64,000 nt of DNA from Macrobrachium rosenbergii (Eukaryota > Arthropoda > Malacostraca > Decapoda > Palaemonidae): NCBI RefSeq assembly GCF_040412425.1, contig NC_089782.1, forward strand, positions 17,790,622 through 17,854,621. Direction: 5' to 3'. A program made the translations under genes and the position numbers. Every line of letters starts with the position of its first letter. Position 1 is the stretch's first letter. Below, piece after piece: positions 9,280-23,000 of this stretch. The notes under the pieces were generated by a model. It made no database searches, was not told the origin of the DNA, and saw only the letters and a list, made by a program, of their open reading frames with translations.

Positions 9280-12200
9280 TTGTAGGACCAGTTGCTCTAG
9301 GTCTTGATACTTGGATAGGAACAGGGAGGCCTTAGGATCTTGGATAATTCACCTTTGGATTGCTTCCCCCAGGACCTTAGCCTTAGTTTCTCAATGTTAG
9401 GAACTGGATAGGAACTGGGTTCCTTAGGATGTCTTGATAAGCTTGGATAGGGAATTTAGGCTATCTTGAAGGAAACACAGGTTTTGGCTTTGATAAACTG
9501 TTTAGGATATCTTGATAGAACTGGGTGCCTTTGGAAAATTATTTTCCTCTTAGGAGGTCTTGAATAGAACTAAAAGTAGGGTTTTAAAAAACTGGGTGCA
9601 TTAGGATTCTTTGTGAACTGGGTCCCTTTAGGGATGACTTGGGTAGGAACTGTACCTTAGGATGTCTTGATAAGAACTGGGCGCCAGAGGATGTCTTGTA
9701 TAGAATCCTTGATGTTTTGATAGGAACTGGGATAGGGATGTCTTGGTAGGACCTGGTTGACTTAGGATGACTTGGAGGAACTGGGTGCCTAGGGACTTGG
9801 ATAGGAACTGGGTGCCTTGGACAGGGATGGTATGGATATTAAACTGCCCTGGGATGTCTTGATAGGAACTGGGAACTTAGGATGTCTTGACATGGGTGCC
9901 TTAGGATGTCTTGTGGATAGGAACTGGGTGCCTTGGGTGTCTTTAGTTAGGATGTCTAGGATAGGAACTGGGTGCCTTAGGATGTCTTGAATAGGAACTT
10001 GGGTGCCTTAGGATGTGTTGGGTGCCTTAGGATGTCTTGAATAGGAACTGGGTTGCCCTGATAAGATGTCTTGATATGAACTGGGTTCCTTAGGATGTCT
10101 TGTAGAACGTGGATGTCTATAGAACTGGGTTCCTTAGGATGTCTTGGATGGAACTGGGTGCCTCAGGGATGTCTTGGAGGAATATCTTGGATGTCTTGAG
10201 GAACTGGATGTCTTGATAGGAATGGTTGCCTTAGGATGTCTAGGATAGGAACGCTTAGGTGCTGGATAGAACTGGTGCCAGGATGTCTTGGATAGGAACT
10301 GGGTGCCTTAGGATGTCTTGGATAGGAACTGGGTGCCTTAGGACTGGGTTTTGAATGATAGGAACTGGGTGCCTTGGATGTCTTGGAGATAGCCAACGCC
10401 TTAGGATGTGTTGGATAGGAACTGGGTGGCCTTAGGATAGCTTCATAGGTACCTTAGGATAGTTTGGATTGGAATAAGATGGTTGGCTTGGATAGGATGC
10501 ATTTAGTATGCTGGATAGAACTGGTTCCTTAGGATGTCTCGAGAGGAACTCATGATGTCTTGAATAGGAACTGAGTGTCTTGTATAGGAACTAGGAGTCT
10601 TAGGATGTCTTGGATAGGATGACTGGATAGGAAGAGTGCCTTATGATGTCAGGATGACTTGGATATGATGTTCTATAGGAAGGAGTGGTTTATGATGTCT
10701 TGGATAGGAAGTATGTCCTTAGGATAGAACTGGGTGCCTTAGGATATCTTTAGGAACTGTGCCTTTAGGATGTCTTGATAGGAATGATGTCTTGTGGATA
10801 GGAACTGGGTGCCTAGGACGTTTGGATAAACTGGGCGCCTGGATGTCTTGTTTATTTTAGAACTGGGTGCTTTAGATGTCATGGATAGGAATGTATGTCT
10901 GGATAGGAACTCGAGTGCCTTAGGTTTTAAAAGGAAAGGGTGCCTTAGGATGTCTTTCTTTAGGGTGTCTTGGATAGGAACAGGGCAGTAGGATGTCTTG
11001 TGGGATAGAACTGCGCCTTAGGATGTCTTGTGGATAGGAACTTGGGTCTTGGGATGTCAGAACCGGGTGCCTTAGGGATGTCTTGATAGAACTGGGTGCC
11101 TTAGGTTTTGATAGGAACTGGGTGCCTGAGATGTCTTGGATAGGAACTGGTGCCTTAGGATGTCTTGGATAGGACCTGTGCCTTGACTTTAGGAATGGTC
11201 TTGACAGGAACTGCGCCTGAGATGTCTTTGGAACTGGTGCCTTAGGGATGTCTTGGATAGGGTGCCTTGATAGAACTGTGCCTGAGATGTCTTGGATAGG
11301 AAGCGTCTTGGATAGGAACTGGGTGCTTAGGATGTCTTGAGGAACCGCGCTGGGATGTCTCTGGCTGTGGAACATGTCTTGGATAAATAACCAGTGTTAG
11401 GAGATGGTTTGGATAGGAACTGGGCACCTAACGATATCTGATAGGAACTGCGCAGTATGTCTTGAATAGGGTGGGTGCTTTATGTCTTGGATAGGAACTG
11501 GGATGTCTTGAGGATTAGGATGTCCCTGAACTGGGTGCCTTAGGATGTCTTGGATGCTTACGATGTTTAGAACTGGGTGCTTTAGGATAGATAGATGTGC
11601 CTTAGGATATCTGGGAGAGAAACTGGGTTTCTTAAGATGTCTTGAATGAACTGGGTTCCTTAGGATGTCTTGGATAGAACTGGTTCCTAAGTGTCTTGGG
11701 TTCCTTTAGGAAGGATGTCTTGGATAGAACTGGGTGCCTTAGGATGTCTTGGACAGGAAGGATATCTTGGATGTCTTGGGATAGGAACTGGCCTGATGAA
11801 CTGGATAGAACCGCGCCTAGGATGTGTCTTGGATGGTTGCTCAGATGTCTTGACAGGAACTGGTGCCTTAGATGTCTTGGAACGAACTGAGTTCCTTAGG
11901 ATGTCTTGAATGAGGAACTGGGTGCATTAGGGATGTCTTGGATAGAACTGGGTGCCTTAGGGATGTTTTGAATGAGAACTGGGTGCCTTAGGATGTCTTG
12001 ATAGGAATGGGTGCCTTAGGATGTCTTGGATAGGACTGGGTGCCTTAGGATGTCTTGGATAGGAACTGGGTGCCCAGATGTGCCTGTGAACTTGGAGTGT
12101 CTTAGGATGTCTTGGATAGGAACTGTGCCTTATGATGTCTTGGATAGGAAGTGAGTGCCTAGGATGTCTTGGATAGGAACTGGTGCCTTATGATGTCTTT

Positions 12201-12545
12201 GGATGGAGTGGGTGCTGTGAGATGGCATCTTGGATAGGAACTGCTGGGTGCAACAGGATGTCTTGGATAGGAGCACTAGGTTCCCTTAGGATGTGGATAG
12301 AACCTGGGTGCCCTTAGAGATGTCTTGAATGGGAGCTGGGCACTTAAGGATGTGTCTTGTTGGAACTGGAGGTGTTAAGGATGTCTTGTTTAGGAACTGG
12401 GATTGCCTTAGGATGTCATGGATAGGAACTTCAGAGTGCCTTAAGTGTCTTGAATAGGAACAGGTACCTTAGGATGGCATCTTAGATAAGACTGGGTGCC
12501 TTAGGATGTCTTGAATGGAACTATTGCATTGAGTTTTCCTTCAGG

Positions 12546-15480
12546 ATGTCTTGGATAGGAACTGGGTGCCTTAGGATGTCTTGGATAGGAACTGGGTGCC
12601 TTAGGATGACTTGGATAGGAACTGGGTGCCTTAGGATGTCTTGGATAGGAACTGGGTGCCTTAGGATGTCTTGGATAGGAACTGGGTGCCTTAGGATGTT
12701 GGATAGGAACGCTAGGATGTCTTGGATAGGAACTGGGTGCCTTAGGATGTCTTGGATAGGAACTGGGTGCCTTAGGATGTCTGGATAGGAACTGGGTGCC
12801 TTAGGATGTCTTGGATAGAACTGGGTGCCTTAGGATGTCTTGGATAGGAACTGGGTGCCTTAGGATGTCTTGGATAGGAACTGGGTGCCTTAGGATGTCT
12901 GTGAATAGGAACTGGGTGCCTTAGGATGTCTTGGATAGGAACTGGGTGCCTTAGGATGTCTTGGGAACTGGGTGCCTTAGGATGTCTTGGATAGGAACTG
13001 TCTTGGATAGGAACTGGGTGCCTTAGGATGTCTTGGATAGGAACTGGGTGCCTTAGGATGTCTTGGATAGGAACTGGGTGCCTTAGGATGTCTTGGATAG
13101 GAACTGGGTGCCTTAGGATGTCTTGGATAGGAACTGGGTGCCTTAGGATGTCTTGGATAGGAACTGGGTGCCTTAGGATGTCTTGGATAGGAACTGGGTG
13201 CCTTAGGATGTCTTGGATAGGAACTGGGTGCCTTAGGATGTCTTGGATAGGAACTGGGTGCCTTAGGATGTCTTGGATAGGAACTGGGTGCCTTAGGATG
13301 TCTTGGATAGGAACTGGGTGCCTTAGGATGTCTTGGATAGGAACTGTTAGGATGTCTTGGATAGGAACTGGGTGCCTTAGGATGTCTTGAGGATAGGAAC
13401 TGGGTGCCTTAGGATGTCTTGGATAGGAACTGGATGTCTTGGATAGGAACTGGGTGCCTTAGGATGTCTTGGATAGGAACTGGGTGCCTTAGGATGTCTT
13501 GGATAGGAACTGGGTGCCTTACGATGTCTTGGATAGGAACTGAGTGCCTTGGGATGTCTTGGATAGGAACTGGGTGCCTTGGGATGTCTTGGATAGGAAG
13601 TGAGTGCCTTATGATGTCTTGGATAGGAAGTGAGTGCCTTATGATGTCTTGGATAGGAACTGGGTGCCTTAGGATATCTTGGATAGGAACTGGGTGCCTT
13701 AGGATGCCTTAGGATGTCTTGTGGTTGGATAGGAACTGGGTGCCTTAGGATGTCTTGGATAGGATGTCTTGGATAGGAACTGGGTGCCTTAGGATGTCTT
13801 GGATAGGAACTGGGTGCCTTAGGATGTCTTGGATAGGAACTGGGTGCCTTAGGATGTCTTGGATGGGTGCCTTAGGATGTCTTGAACTGGGTGCCTTAGG
13901 ATGTCTTGGATAGGAACTGGGTGCCTTAGGATGTCTTGGATAGGAACTGGAGGATGTCTTGGATAGGAACTGGGTGCTTGGATAGGAACTTAGTGATGTC
14001 TTGGAAAGGAACTGGGTGCCTTAGGATGTCTTGGATAGGAACTGGGTGCCTTAGGATGTCTTGGATAGGAACTGGGTGCCTTAGGATATCTTGGATAGGA
14101 ACTGGGTGCCTTAGGATGTCTTGGATAGGAACTGGGTGCCTTAGGATGTCTTGGATAGGAACTGGGTGCCTTAGGATGTCTTGGATAGGAACTGGGTGCC
14201 TTAGGATGTCTTGTTTAGGAACTGGGTGCCTTAGGATGTCTTGGATAGGAACTGGGTGCCTTAGGATGTCTTGGATAGGAACTGGGTGCCTTAGGATGTC
14301 TTGGATAGGAACTGGGTGCCTTAGGATGTCTTGGATAGGAACTGGGTGGATGTCATGGATAGAACTGGGTTTAGGATGTCTTGGATAGGAACTGGGTGCC
14401 TTAGGATGTCTTGGATAGGAACTGGGTGCCTTAGGATGTCTTGGATAGGAACTGGGTGCCTTAGGATGTCTTGGATAACTGGGAATAGGAACTGGGTAGA
14501 ACTGGGTGCCTTAGGATGTCTTGGATAGGAACTGGATAGCTTGGATAGGAACTGGGTGTCTTAGGATGTCTTTAGATAGGAACTGGGTGCCTTAGGATGT
14601 CTTGGATAGGAACTGGGTGCCTTAGGATGTCTTGGATAGGAACTGGGTGCCTTAGGATGTCTTGGATAGGAACTGGGTGCCTTAGGATGTCTTGGATAGG
14701 AACTGGGTGCCTTAGGATGTCTTGGATAGGAACTGGGTGCCTTAGGATGTCTTGGATAGGAACTGGGTTCCTTAGGATGTCTTGGATAGGAACTGGGTGC
14801 CTTAGGATGTCTTGGATAGGAACTGGGTGCCTTAGGATATCTTGGATAGGAACTGGGTGCCTTAGGGATGTCTTGGATAGGAACTGGGTGCCTAGGATGT
14901 CTTGGATAGAAACTGGGTGCCTTAGGATGTCTTGGATAGGAACTGGGTGTTAGGATGTCTTGGATAGGAACTGGGTGCCTTAGGATGTCTTGGATAGAAC
15001 TGGGTGCCTGCTAGGATGTCTTGGATAGGAACTGGGTGCTTAGTGTCTTGGATAGGAACTGGGTGCCTTAGGATGTCTTGGATGTCTGTCTTGGATAGAA
15101 CTGGGTGCCTTAGGATGTCTTGGATAGGAACTGGGTACCTTAGGATGTCTTGGATAGGAACTGGGTACCTTAGGATGTCTTGGATAGGAACTGGGTACCT
15201 TAGGATGTCTTGGATAGGAACTGGGTACCTTAGGATGTCTTGGATAGAACTAGGATGTCTTGGATAGGAACTGGGTGCCTTAGGATGTCTTGGATAGGAA
15301 CTGGGTGCCTTGGATGTCTTGGATAGGAACTGGGTGGGATGCCTTAGGATGTGCTTGTCTTGGATAGGAACTGGGTGCCTTAGGATGTCTTGGATAGGAA
15401 CTGGTGCCTTGGATGTCTTGGAAGGAACTGGGTGCCTTAGGATGTCTTGGATAGGAACTGGGTGCCTTAGGATGTCTTGG
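12546..15480. repeat. Homogenised core of family A
   Basis: Long runs of identical 30-bp units (for example 13,028-13,345, 14,020-14,345 and 14,597-14,760), with only occasional truncated units or single substitutions. A block at 15,120-15,240 shares ggtacc in place of ggtgcc over four adjacent units, showing recent local duplication. This is the expected pattern of a young amplification centre flanked by older units. Confidence 0.9.
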
Positions 15481-18400
15481 ATAGGAACTTAGGATGTCTT
15501 GATAGGAACTGTATGCCTAAGGATGTCTTGGAGAAGAACTAGGTGCCTTAGGTTAACTTGGATAGAAACTGGGTGCCTTAGGATGGTATGGATAGGAATT
15601 GGGTGCCTTAGGATTGCTTGTAGAGGAACTAGGTGCCTTAGGATAGCTTGGATAGGAACTGGGTGCCTTAGAATGTCTAGGATAGGAACTGGTGACTTAG
15701 AAAGTCTTGAATAGGAACTGGGTGCCTTAGGATGGAATGGATAGAACTGGGTGCCTTTTGGATGGAATGGATGGAACTCTTAGGATAGCTTGGTAGGAAC
15801 TGGGTTTCTTGGAATGAAATGGATAGGAACTGGGTGCCTTGAGATAGAATTGATAGGAACTGGGTGGCTTAGGATGGTATGGATAGTGGGTGCTTTAGTT
15901 TGTCTAGATAGGAACTGGGTGACTTTTAGACTTGGATAGAAACTGAGTGCCTTAGGATGTCTTGGATAGGAACTGGGTGCCTTAGGATGGTTTGGATAGG
16001 AACTGGGTGCTTTAGGATGGTTGTCTTGGATAGGGAACTGGGTGCCTTAGATGTGTTGGATGTGCCTTAGGATAGCTTGCTTGGGTGTCTTAGTATGGTT
16101 TAGGAAACTGGGTGCCTTAGGATGTTTTGGATAGGAACTGGATGCCTTAGGGATGTCTTGGATAGAACTGGGTTGCCTTAGGATGTCTTGTGGAGGAACT
16201 GGGTGCCTTATGATGGTTGGCTTGGATAGGAACTGTGTGCCTTTGGATGTGTTGGATAGGAACTGGGTGCCTTAGGATAGCTTGCATAGGAACTGGGTGT
16301 CTTAGGATGGTTTAGATAGGAACTGGGTGCCTTAGGATGTTTTGGATAGGAACTGGATGCCGTAGGTTGTCTTGGATAGGAACTGGGTGCCTTAGGATGT
16401 CTTGGATGGGAACTGGGTGCCTTAGGATGTCTTGGATAGGAACTGGTGCCTTAGGTTGTCTTGGATAGGAACTGGGTGCCTTAGGATGTCTTGGGTGCCT
16501 TATGTCTTGGATAGAACTGGGTGCTTAGGATGGTCTTGGATAGGACTGGGTGCCTTGGATGTCTTGAATAGGAACTGGGTGCATAGGATGGAAATCTTGA
16601 TAGGAAATGGGTGCCTTAGGATGGTGGATGGGATCTGGGTGCCTCAGGATGTAATGGATAGGATCTGGATGCCTCAGGATGTAATGGATAGGATCTGGAT
16701 GCCTTAGGATGTCTTGGATAGGATCTGGGTGCCTTAAGATGTCTTGGATAGGAACTGGGTGCCTTGGGATGTGTTGGATAGGAACTAACTGCCTTAGGAT
16801 GTCTTGAATAGTAACTTGGTTCCTTAGGATGTTGGATAGGAACTAGGTGCTTAGGATGTTGGATTTGGTATGGATAGGAACTGGGTGCCTTTGGATAGCT
16901 TGAATAGGAACTTAGGATGGCTTTGGATAGAAACTGGGTGCCTTAGGATGTTTTGGATAGGAACTGGGTGCCTTAGGGATGTCTTGGATAGGAACTGGGT
17001 CCCCTTGGGATGTCTGGATAGGAACTGGGTGACTTAGGATGTCTTGGAACTGGGTGCCTTAGGATGTCTTGGATAGGGATCTGGGTGCCTTAGAATGCCT
17101 TGGAGGGAACTGGGTGCCTTAGAATGTCTTGGATAGGAACTGGTGCCTTAGAATGCCTTGGATAGGAACTGGGTGCCTTAGGATGTCTTGGATAGGAACT
17201 GGGTGCCTTAGGACAATGTCTTGGATAGGAACTGGGTGCCTTAGGGTGTCTTGGATAGGAACTGGGTGCCTTAGGATAGTCTTGGATAGGAACAAGGTGC
17301 CTTACAATGTCTTGATAGGAACTGGGTGCCTAGAATGTTGGCTTGGATAGAAACTGGGTGCCTTAGGATGTCTTGGATAGGAACTGGGTGCCTTAGGGAT
17401 GTCTTGGATCTAGGAACTGGGTGCCCTAGGGATGGTATGGATAGGAACTGGGTGCCTTAGGATGTGTTGATAGGAACTCTGCCTTAGGATGTCTTGGAAT
17501 AGAACTGGGTGCCTTAGGATGTCTTGGATAGGAACTGGTTCCTTTAGATTTCTTTGAATAGGAACTTGGTACCTTAGGATGTCTTGAATAGGAACTGGGT
17601 GCCTTAGGATGGATAGAACTACCTTAGGAACTGGGTGTCTTGGAGGATAGTGGAGATGTCTTGATAGGAACTGGTTTCTTGGAATGAAATTTAGGATGTC
17701 TTGGATAGAACTGGGTGCCCTTTAGATGTCTTGGATAGGATGTCTTGAAACTAGGAACTGAGGATGTTGCCCTTGCCTTAGATGGCTGGTCTTGGATAGG
17801 AACTGGGTCAGGAACTGGGTGCCTTAGGAATGTCTTGGATAGAACTTTTAGAATAGAACTGGGTGCCTTAGGACTGGAAAGGAACTAGGATGTCTTGGAA
17901 AGGAACTGGGTGCCTTAGATGTCTTGATAGGATCTTAGGATGTAGAACTTTGATGTCTTGGACAGGGAAACTGAGTGCCTTAGGATGTCAGATTACAGTG
18001 AACTTGGATAGGAAGTACCTTGGATAGGAAGGAAACTGGTGCCTTAGGATGTCTTGGATAGGAAATTGAGAAGAACTAGAGGAGTGCCTGGGTGCTTAGG
18101 ATGTCTTGAGGATAGAACTGGTTCCTTAGGATGTCTTGAATAGAAACTGGGTGCCTTAGGGATGTCTTGGAAATAGAATTGAACTGGGTGCCTTTGGTTT
18201 TCTTGGATGATGGTGGGTGCCTTGGGAGGCTGGATAGGAACTGGGTGCCTTAGGATGTCTTGGAAATAGGAACTTGGATAGGAACTGAGTGCCTTAGGAT
18301 GTCTTGTTTAGGAACTGGGTGCCTTAGGAAACTGGAGCTTGTCTTAGATAGGAACTGGGTGCCTTAGGATGGTTTGGATAGGAACTGGGTGCTGGGGTGC

Positions 18401-20039
18401 TTAGGATGTCTAAGATGTCTGATAAGAAACTGGTGCCTTAGGATAGCTTGCTAGAACTAGGGATGAATAGATAGGATCTTGGGTGCTTAGGATGTCTTGG
18501 ATAGGATAGGATCTGGATGTAGTTTTGAATAGCTTGGCTAGTAACTTGTTCCTTAGGGATGTCTTGAATAGTAACTTGGGATGTCTTGGATAGGAACTGG
18601 GTGCCTTAGGGGTCCCTATGTCTTGGATAGGAACTTGGGTGCCTTAGGATGTCTTGGATAGGAAACTTGAATAGGGTGCCTTAGGATGTCTTGGATAGGA
18701 ACAGTGCCTTAGAATGATGTCCTGGTCTTGGATAGGGATGTCTTGTCTTGGATAGGAACAGGTGCCTTAGGATGTCTTGGATAGAACTGGGTGCCTTAGG
18801 ATGTCTTGGATAGAACTCCGGTGCCTTAGGATGTCTTGGATAGGAAACTGAACTTGGGTGCCTTAGGATGTCTTGGACAGGAAATGTCTTGTTTAGAACT
18901 GCCTTAGATGTCATGATCTTGGATAGGAACTGGTGTGCCCAGGGATGTCTTGAGATAGAAACTAGCCTTAGGATGTCTTGTGACTGGTGCCCTTGGAGGG
19001 ATGTCTTGATAGGAACTATGCCTTAGGATGGTAGGAACTGTCCTTAGATGTCTCTCGAACCTGGTGCCTTAGATGTCTTGATAGAACTGTGCCTTAGGAT
19101 GTCTTGGATAGAACTGGTGCCTTAGGGATGTCTTGGATAGAACTGGGTGCCTTAGGATGTCTTGGATAGGAACTGGGTGCCTTAGGATGTCTTGGAGGAT
19201 GTCTCTGGAGGTGAACTGGTGCCTTAGGATGTCTTGGATAGGAACTGGGTGCCTTAGGATGTCTTGATAGGAACTGGGTGCTTTAGGGATGTCTTGGGAT
19301 AGAACTGGGTGCTTTAGGATGTCTTGGATAACAACTAGGTGCTTAGGATGTCTTGATAGGAACCAAGCCTTAGGATGTCTTCTGGATAGGGAACTATGTC
19401 TTGGATAGGAATCATGCCTTAGATGTTTTTGGATAAACTGGGTGCCTTAACCTTGATAGAAGTAGTTAGGATGTTTGATAGAACTGGGTGCCTTGGGGAT
19501 GTTCAATAGATGGGTGCCTTGGGATGTCTGAACTTGGATAACTTAGTATGTCTTGGATGGTTGATAGAACTGGAACTAAGCTATCTTTGAGGTGCTTTAG
19601 GATGTCTGATGGAACTGGGTACTTTAGATGTCTTTAGGAACTGGGTATCTTAGAGCCCTGGGAACTTGGGTCCCTGGATGTCTTGGATAGAACTCATGCC
19701 TTAGATGTCTTGGATAGAACTGGGGTGCTTTAGGATGTCATGGATAGAACTGGTGCTTTAGGATATCTTGGATAGAACTGTGCCGAGGATATCTGGGATA
19801 GAAACTGGGTGCCTTAGGATGTCTTGGATAGAACTTTGATAGGGATTCTTGAATAGAACCGCCTTAGATGTCTTGGATAGAACTGGTCTTTAGGGATGTC
19901 TTGGATAGGAACTGTGCCTTAGGATGTCTTGGATAGGGATAACTGGGTGCCTTAGGATGTCTTGGATAGGAACTGGGTTCCTTAGGATGTCTTGGATAGG
20001 AACTGGGTGCCTTAGGATGTCTTGGATAGGAACTGGGTG

Positions 20040-23000
20040 CCTTAGGATGGTATGGATAGGAAATCGGTGCCTTTGGTTGTCTTGGATAGGTACTGGGCGC
20101 CTTAGGATGTGTTGGATAGGAACTGGGTGCCTTAGGATAGCTTGCATAGGAACGCGGTGCCTTAGGATGGTTTGGATTGGAACTGGGTGCCTTAGGATGG
20201 TTGGCTTGGATAGGAACTGGGTGCATTAGTATGTGCTGGATAGGAACTGGGTTCCTTAGGATAGGATGGGACTGGGTGCTTAGGATAGGATGTCTTGAAT
20301 AGGAATGTCTTGGATGTCTTGGATAGGAACTGGGTGCCTTAGGATGTCTTGAATAGAACTGGAGTGCCTTGGGATGTCTTGGATAGAACTTTTAGGGATG
20401 TCTTGATAGGAACTGGGTGCCTTAGGATGTCTTGGATAGGAACTGGGTGCCTTAGATGTCTTGGATAGGAACTGTAGTGCCTTAGGATGTCTTGAGAGAA
20501 CTGCGGCCTTAGGATGTTTGAATAGAACTGGGTGCCTTAGGATGTCTTGATAGAACCAAAGTGCTTAGCCTGATGTCTTGGATAGGGAACTGGGTGCCTT
20601 AGGGATGTCTTGGATAGGAACTAGAAAGTCCTGTGAAACTGGTGCCTTAGGATGTCTTGGATAGGAACTGGGTGCCTGTAAGAGATAAACTGAGAGGAAC
20701 TGGTGTGCCTTGATAGGATAGCTTTGGTTTTCTGAGAACTGCAGGGATAGAACTGGCCTTAGGATAGCTTTGTATAGAACTGGGTTATGACTGGCTTGGA
20801 ACTGGGTGCCTTGATGATGGTATGGATAGGAACCGGTGCCTTAGGTAGCTTTAGATTGTCTTAATAGAACCAGGTGTTTTGGATAGAACTGGAGTCTTGA
20901 ATAGGAACTGGAGTGCCTTATGGAATGTCTAGGATTTTTGAATAGAACTGGAAGTGAGAAGTCTTGGATAGGAACTGAGTGCCTTAGATGGTATGATAGG
21001 AAATGAGTGCTTTTGGAGAATGGTTTAGATAGAACTGGTGCCTTACGATGTGGCTGGATGCCGCAGGTTGTCAGGAAAATGAGTGCTCTTAGGATGTCTT
21101 GGAGGGACTTGGGTGTCATAGGAATTGGGTGCCTTTAGATACAGATTGGATGGAACTAGATTTTGATAGGAAACTGACCTGATAGCTTGGATAGGGAAAC
21201 TTGGTGAAGACTGATTGGATAGAACTGCATGCCCAGGATGTTTTGGATAGAACTGTGTCTTAGGATGGTTTAGATAGAGAAACAAAGATAATGTTAGGAT
21301 AGCTTGGATAGAATGGTATGGATAGGATAGGAAAATGATGCCGTAGGAAACTAGGTGCCTAGAACTGATAGGAACTGGTTGCCTTAGAGATGGTATTATT
21401 AGGAAATGAGTGCTTTTAGTTTCTTGGGGATAGGAACTGTGCCTTAGGATATCTTGGATAGAACCTGGGCATTACTTTTGGATGATGTTTTTGGATAGGA
21501 ACTGCATTAGGAGGATAGAACTGGGTCCCTTTAGGATGACTTGGGTAGGAACTGGATGTTAAGAATTGAAGCCTTATGATGGTTGCCTTGGATATAGGAA
21601 CTGTGAGCCTTAGGATGTCTTGTATAGGATGTGTTAGGGATGTCTTGTATAGGAACTGGTTTTGCCTTAGGATAGAAACTGGGTGCCTTAGGATGTTTTG
21701 ATGGAATTATGCTAGGTGTCTTAGGAGTGTCTTGATAGAACTTATGATGTCTGATAGAACTGGGTGCCTTAGGATGTTTTGGATAGGAACTAGATGCCTT
21801 AGGGGATGTCTTTAGGGAACTCTTAGGATGTCTTGGATAGAACTGGGCAATTTTAGGATGTCTTGTGGATAGAACTGGGTACCTTAGGATGTCTTGGACA
21901 GGAACTGGGTGCCTTAGGATGCCTGGATAGGAACTGGTGTTGTCTTAAGAACTAGTGCCTTAGGATGTCTTGTATAGAACTGGGGTGCCTTAGGATGTCT
22001 TAGATAGAACTAGTTTTAGGATGTCTTGGATAGAACCGTGGTGCCTTAGATGTCTGGGAACTAGATGCCTTGGATAGAACTGGGTGCCTTAGGATTTGGA
22101 TAGAACTGGGTGTTTTAGGATGTCATAGAACTGGGTGTCTTAGGATGGTTTAGATAGAACTAGTTCTCAGGATGTCTAGGGATGGGTTTTGGATAGGAAA
22201 TGGTGCCTTGGTTGTCTTGGATAGTAATGGGTGCCTTAGGATGTCTTGGAACTGGGACCTAGGTAACATTGCCTTAGTGTCTTGATAAGAACAGATGGTT
22301 GGCTTGGATAGAACTGGGTGCATTATAAAAGTGATAGGAACCGTTCCAGGGATGTCAGGTGGATAGGATGTCTTGAATAGAACTTAGAGATGTCTTGATA
22401 GGAACTGGGTGCCTTGGGATGTCTTTGAATAGAAGTGGAGCTTTATGATGTTGGATAGGGAAGTGAGTTTGGATAGCCTTATGATGTCTTATAGGAACTG
22501 AGTGCCCCAGATGTCTTGATAGGAATGAGTGCCTTATGACTGATTGAGGAATGATACCTTGAGGATGGTGTCTTGAGGGAAGGGAGTGCCTTAGGTCTTG
22601 GATTAGTGAGTGCCTTATGATGTCTTGACAGAACTGGCCTTAGGATATCTTGGATAGAAACTTGCCTAGATGTCTTGGATAGAAACTGGAATCTAGGTGT
22701 CTTGGATAGGAACTTTAGTATAAGAACTGGGCGCCTTAGAGTGCATTTGTCTTGTTTAGAAGCCTTAGGATGTCAACAAACTGGTGCCTTGAGATTGTCT
22801 TGTGGATAGGAACGTTAGGATAGGAACCGGGTGCCTTAGGGGAGATGTCCTTAGGGAACTGGTGCCTTGGATAAGGAACTGTAGGATGTCTTGGATAGAA
22901 CTGGGGGATAAACTTGTCTTGGATAAGAACTTAGGATGTCTTGGATAAGTGCCTTAGGATGTCTGGATAAGAACTGCGTTTTAGGATGTCTTGGATAAGA

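Noticed and set aside
12546..15480. Long frames giving MSWIGTGCLR-type repeat proteins
   Set aside because: They exist only because the unit length is divisible by three. Two minus-strand frames are equally open, and frames break at every one-base indel.
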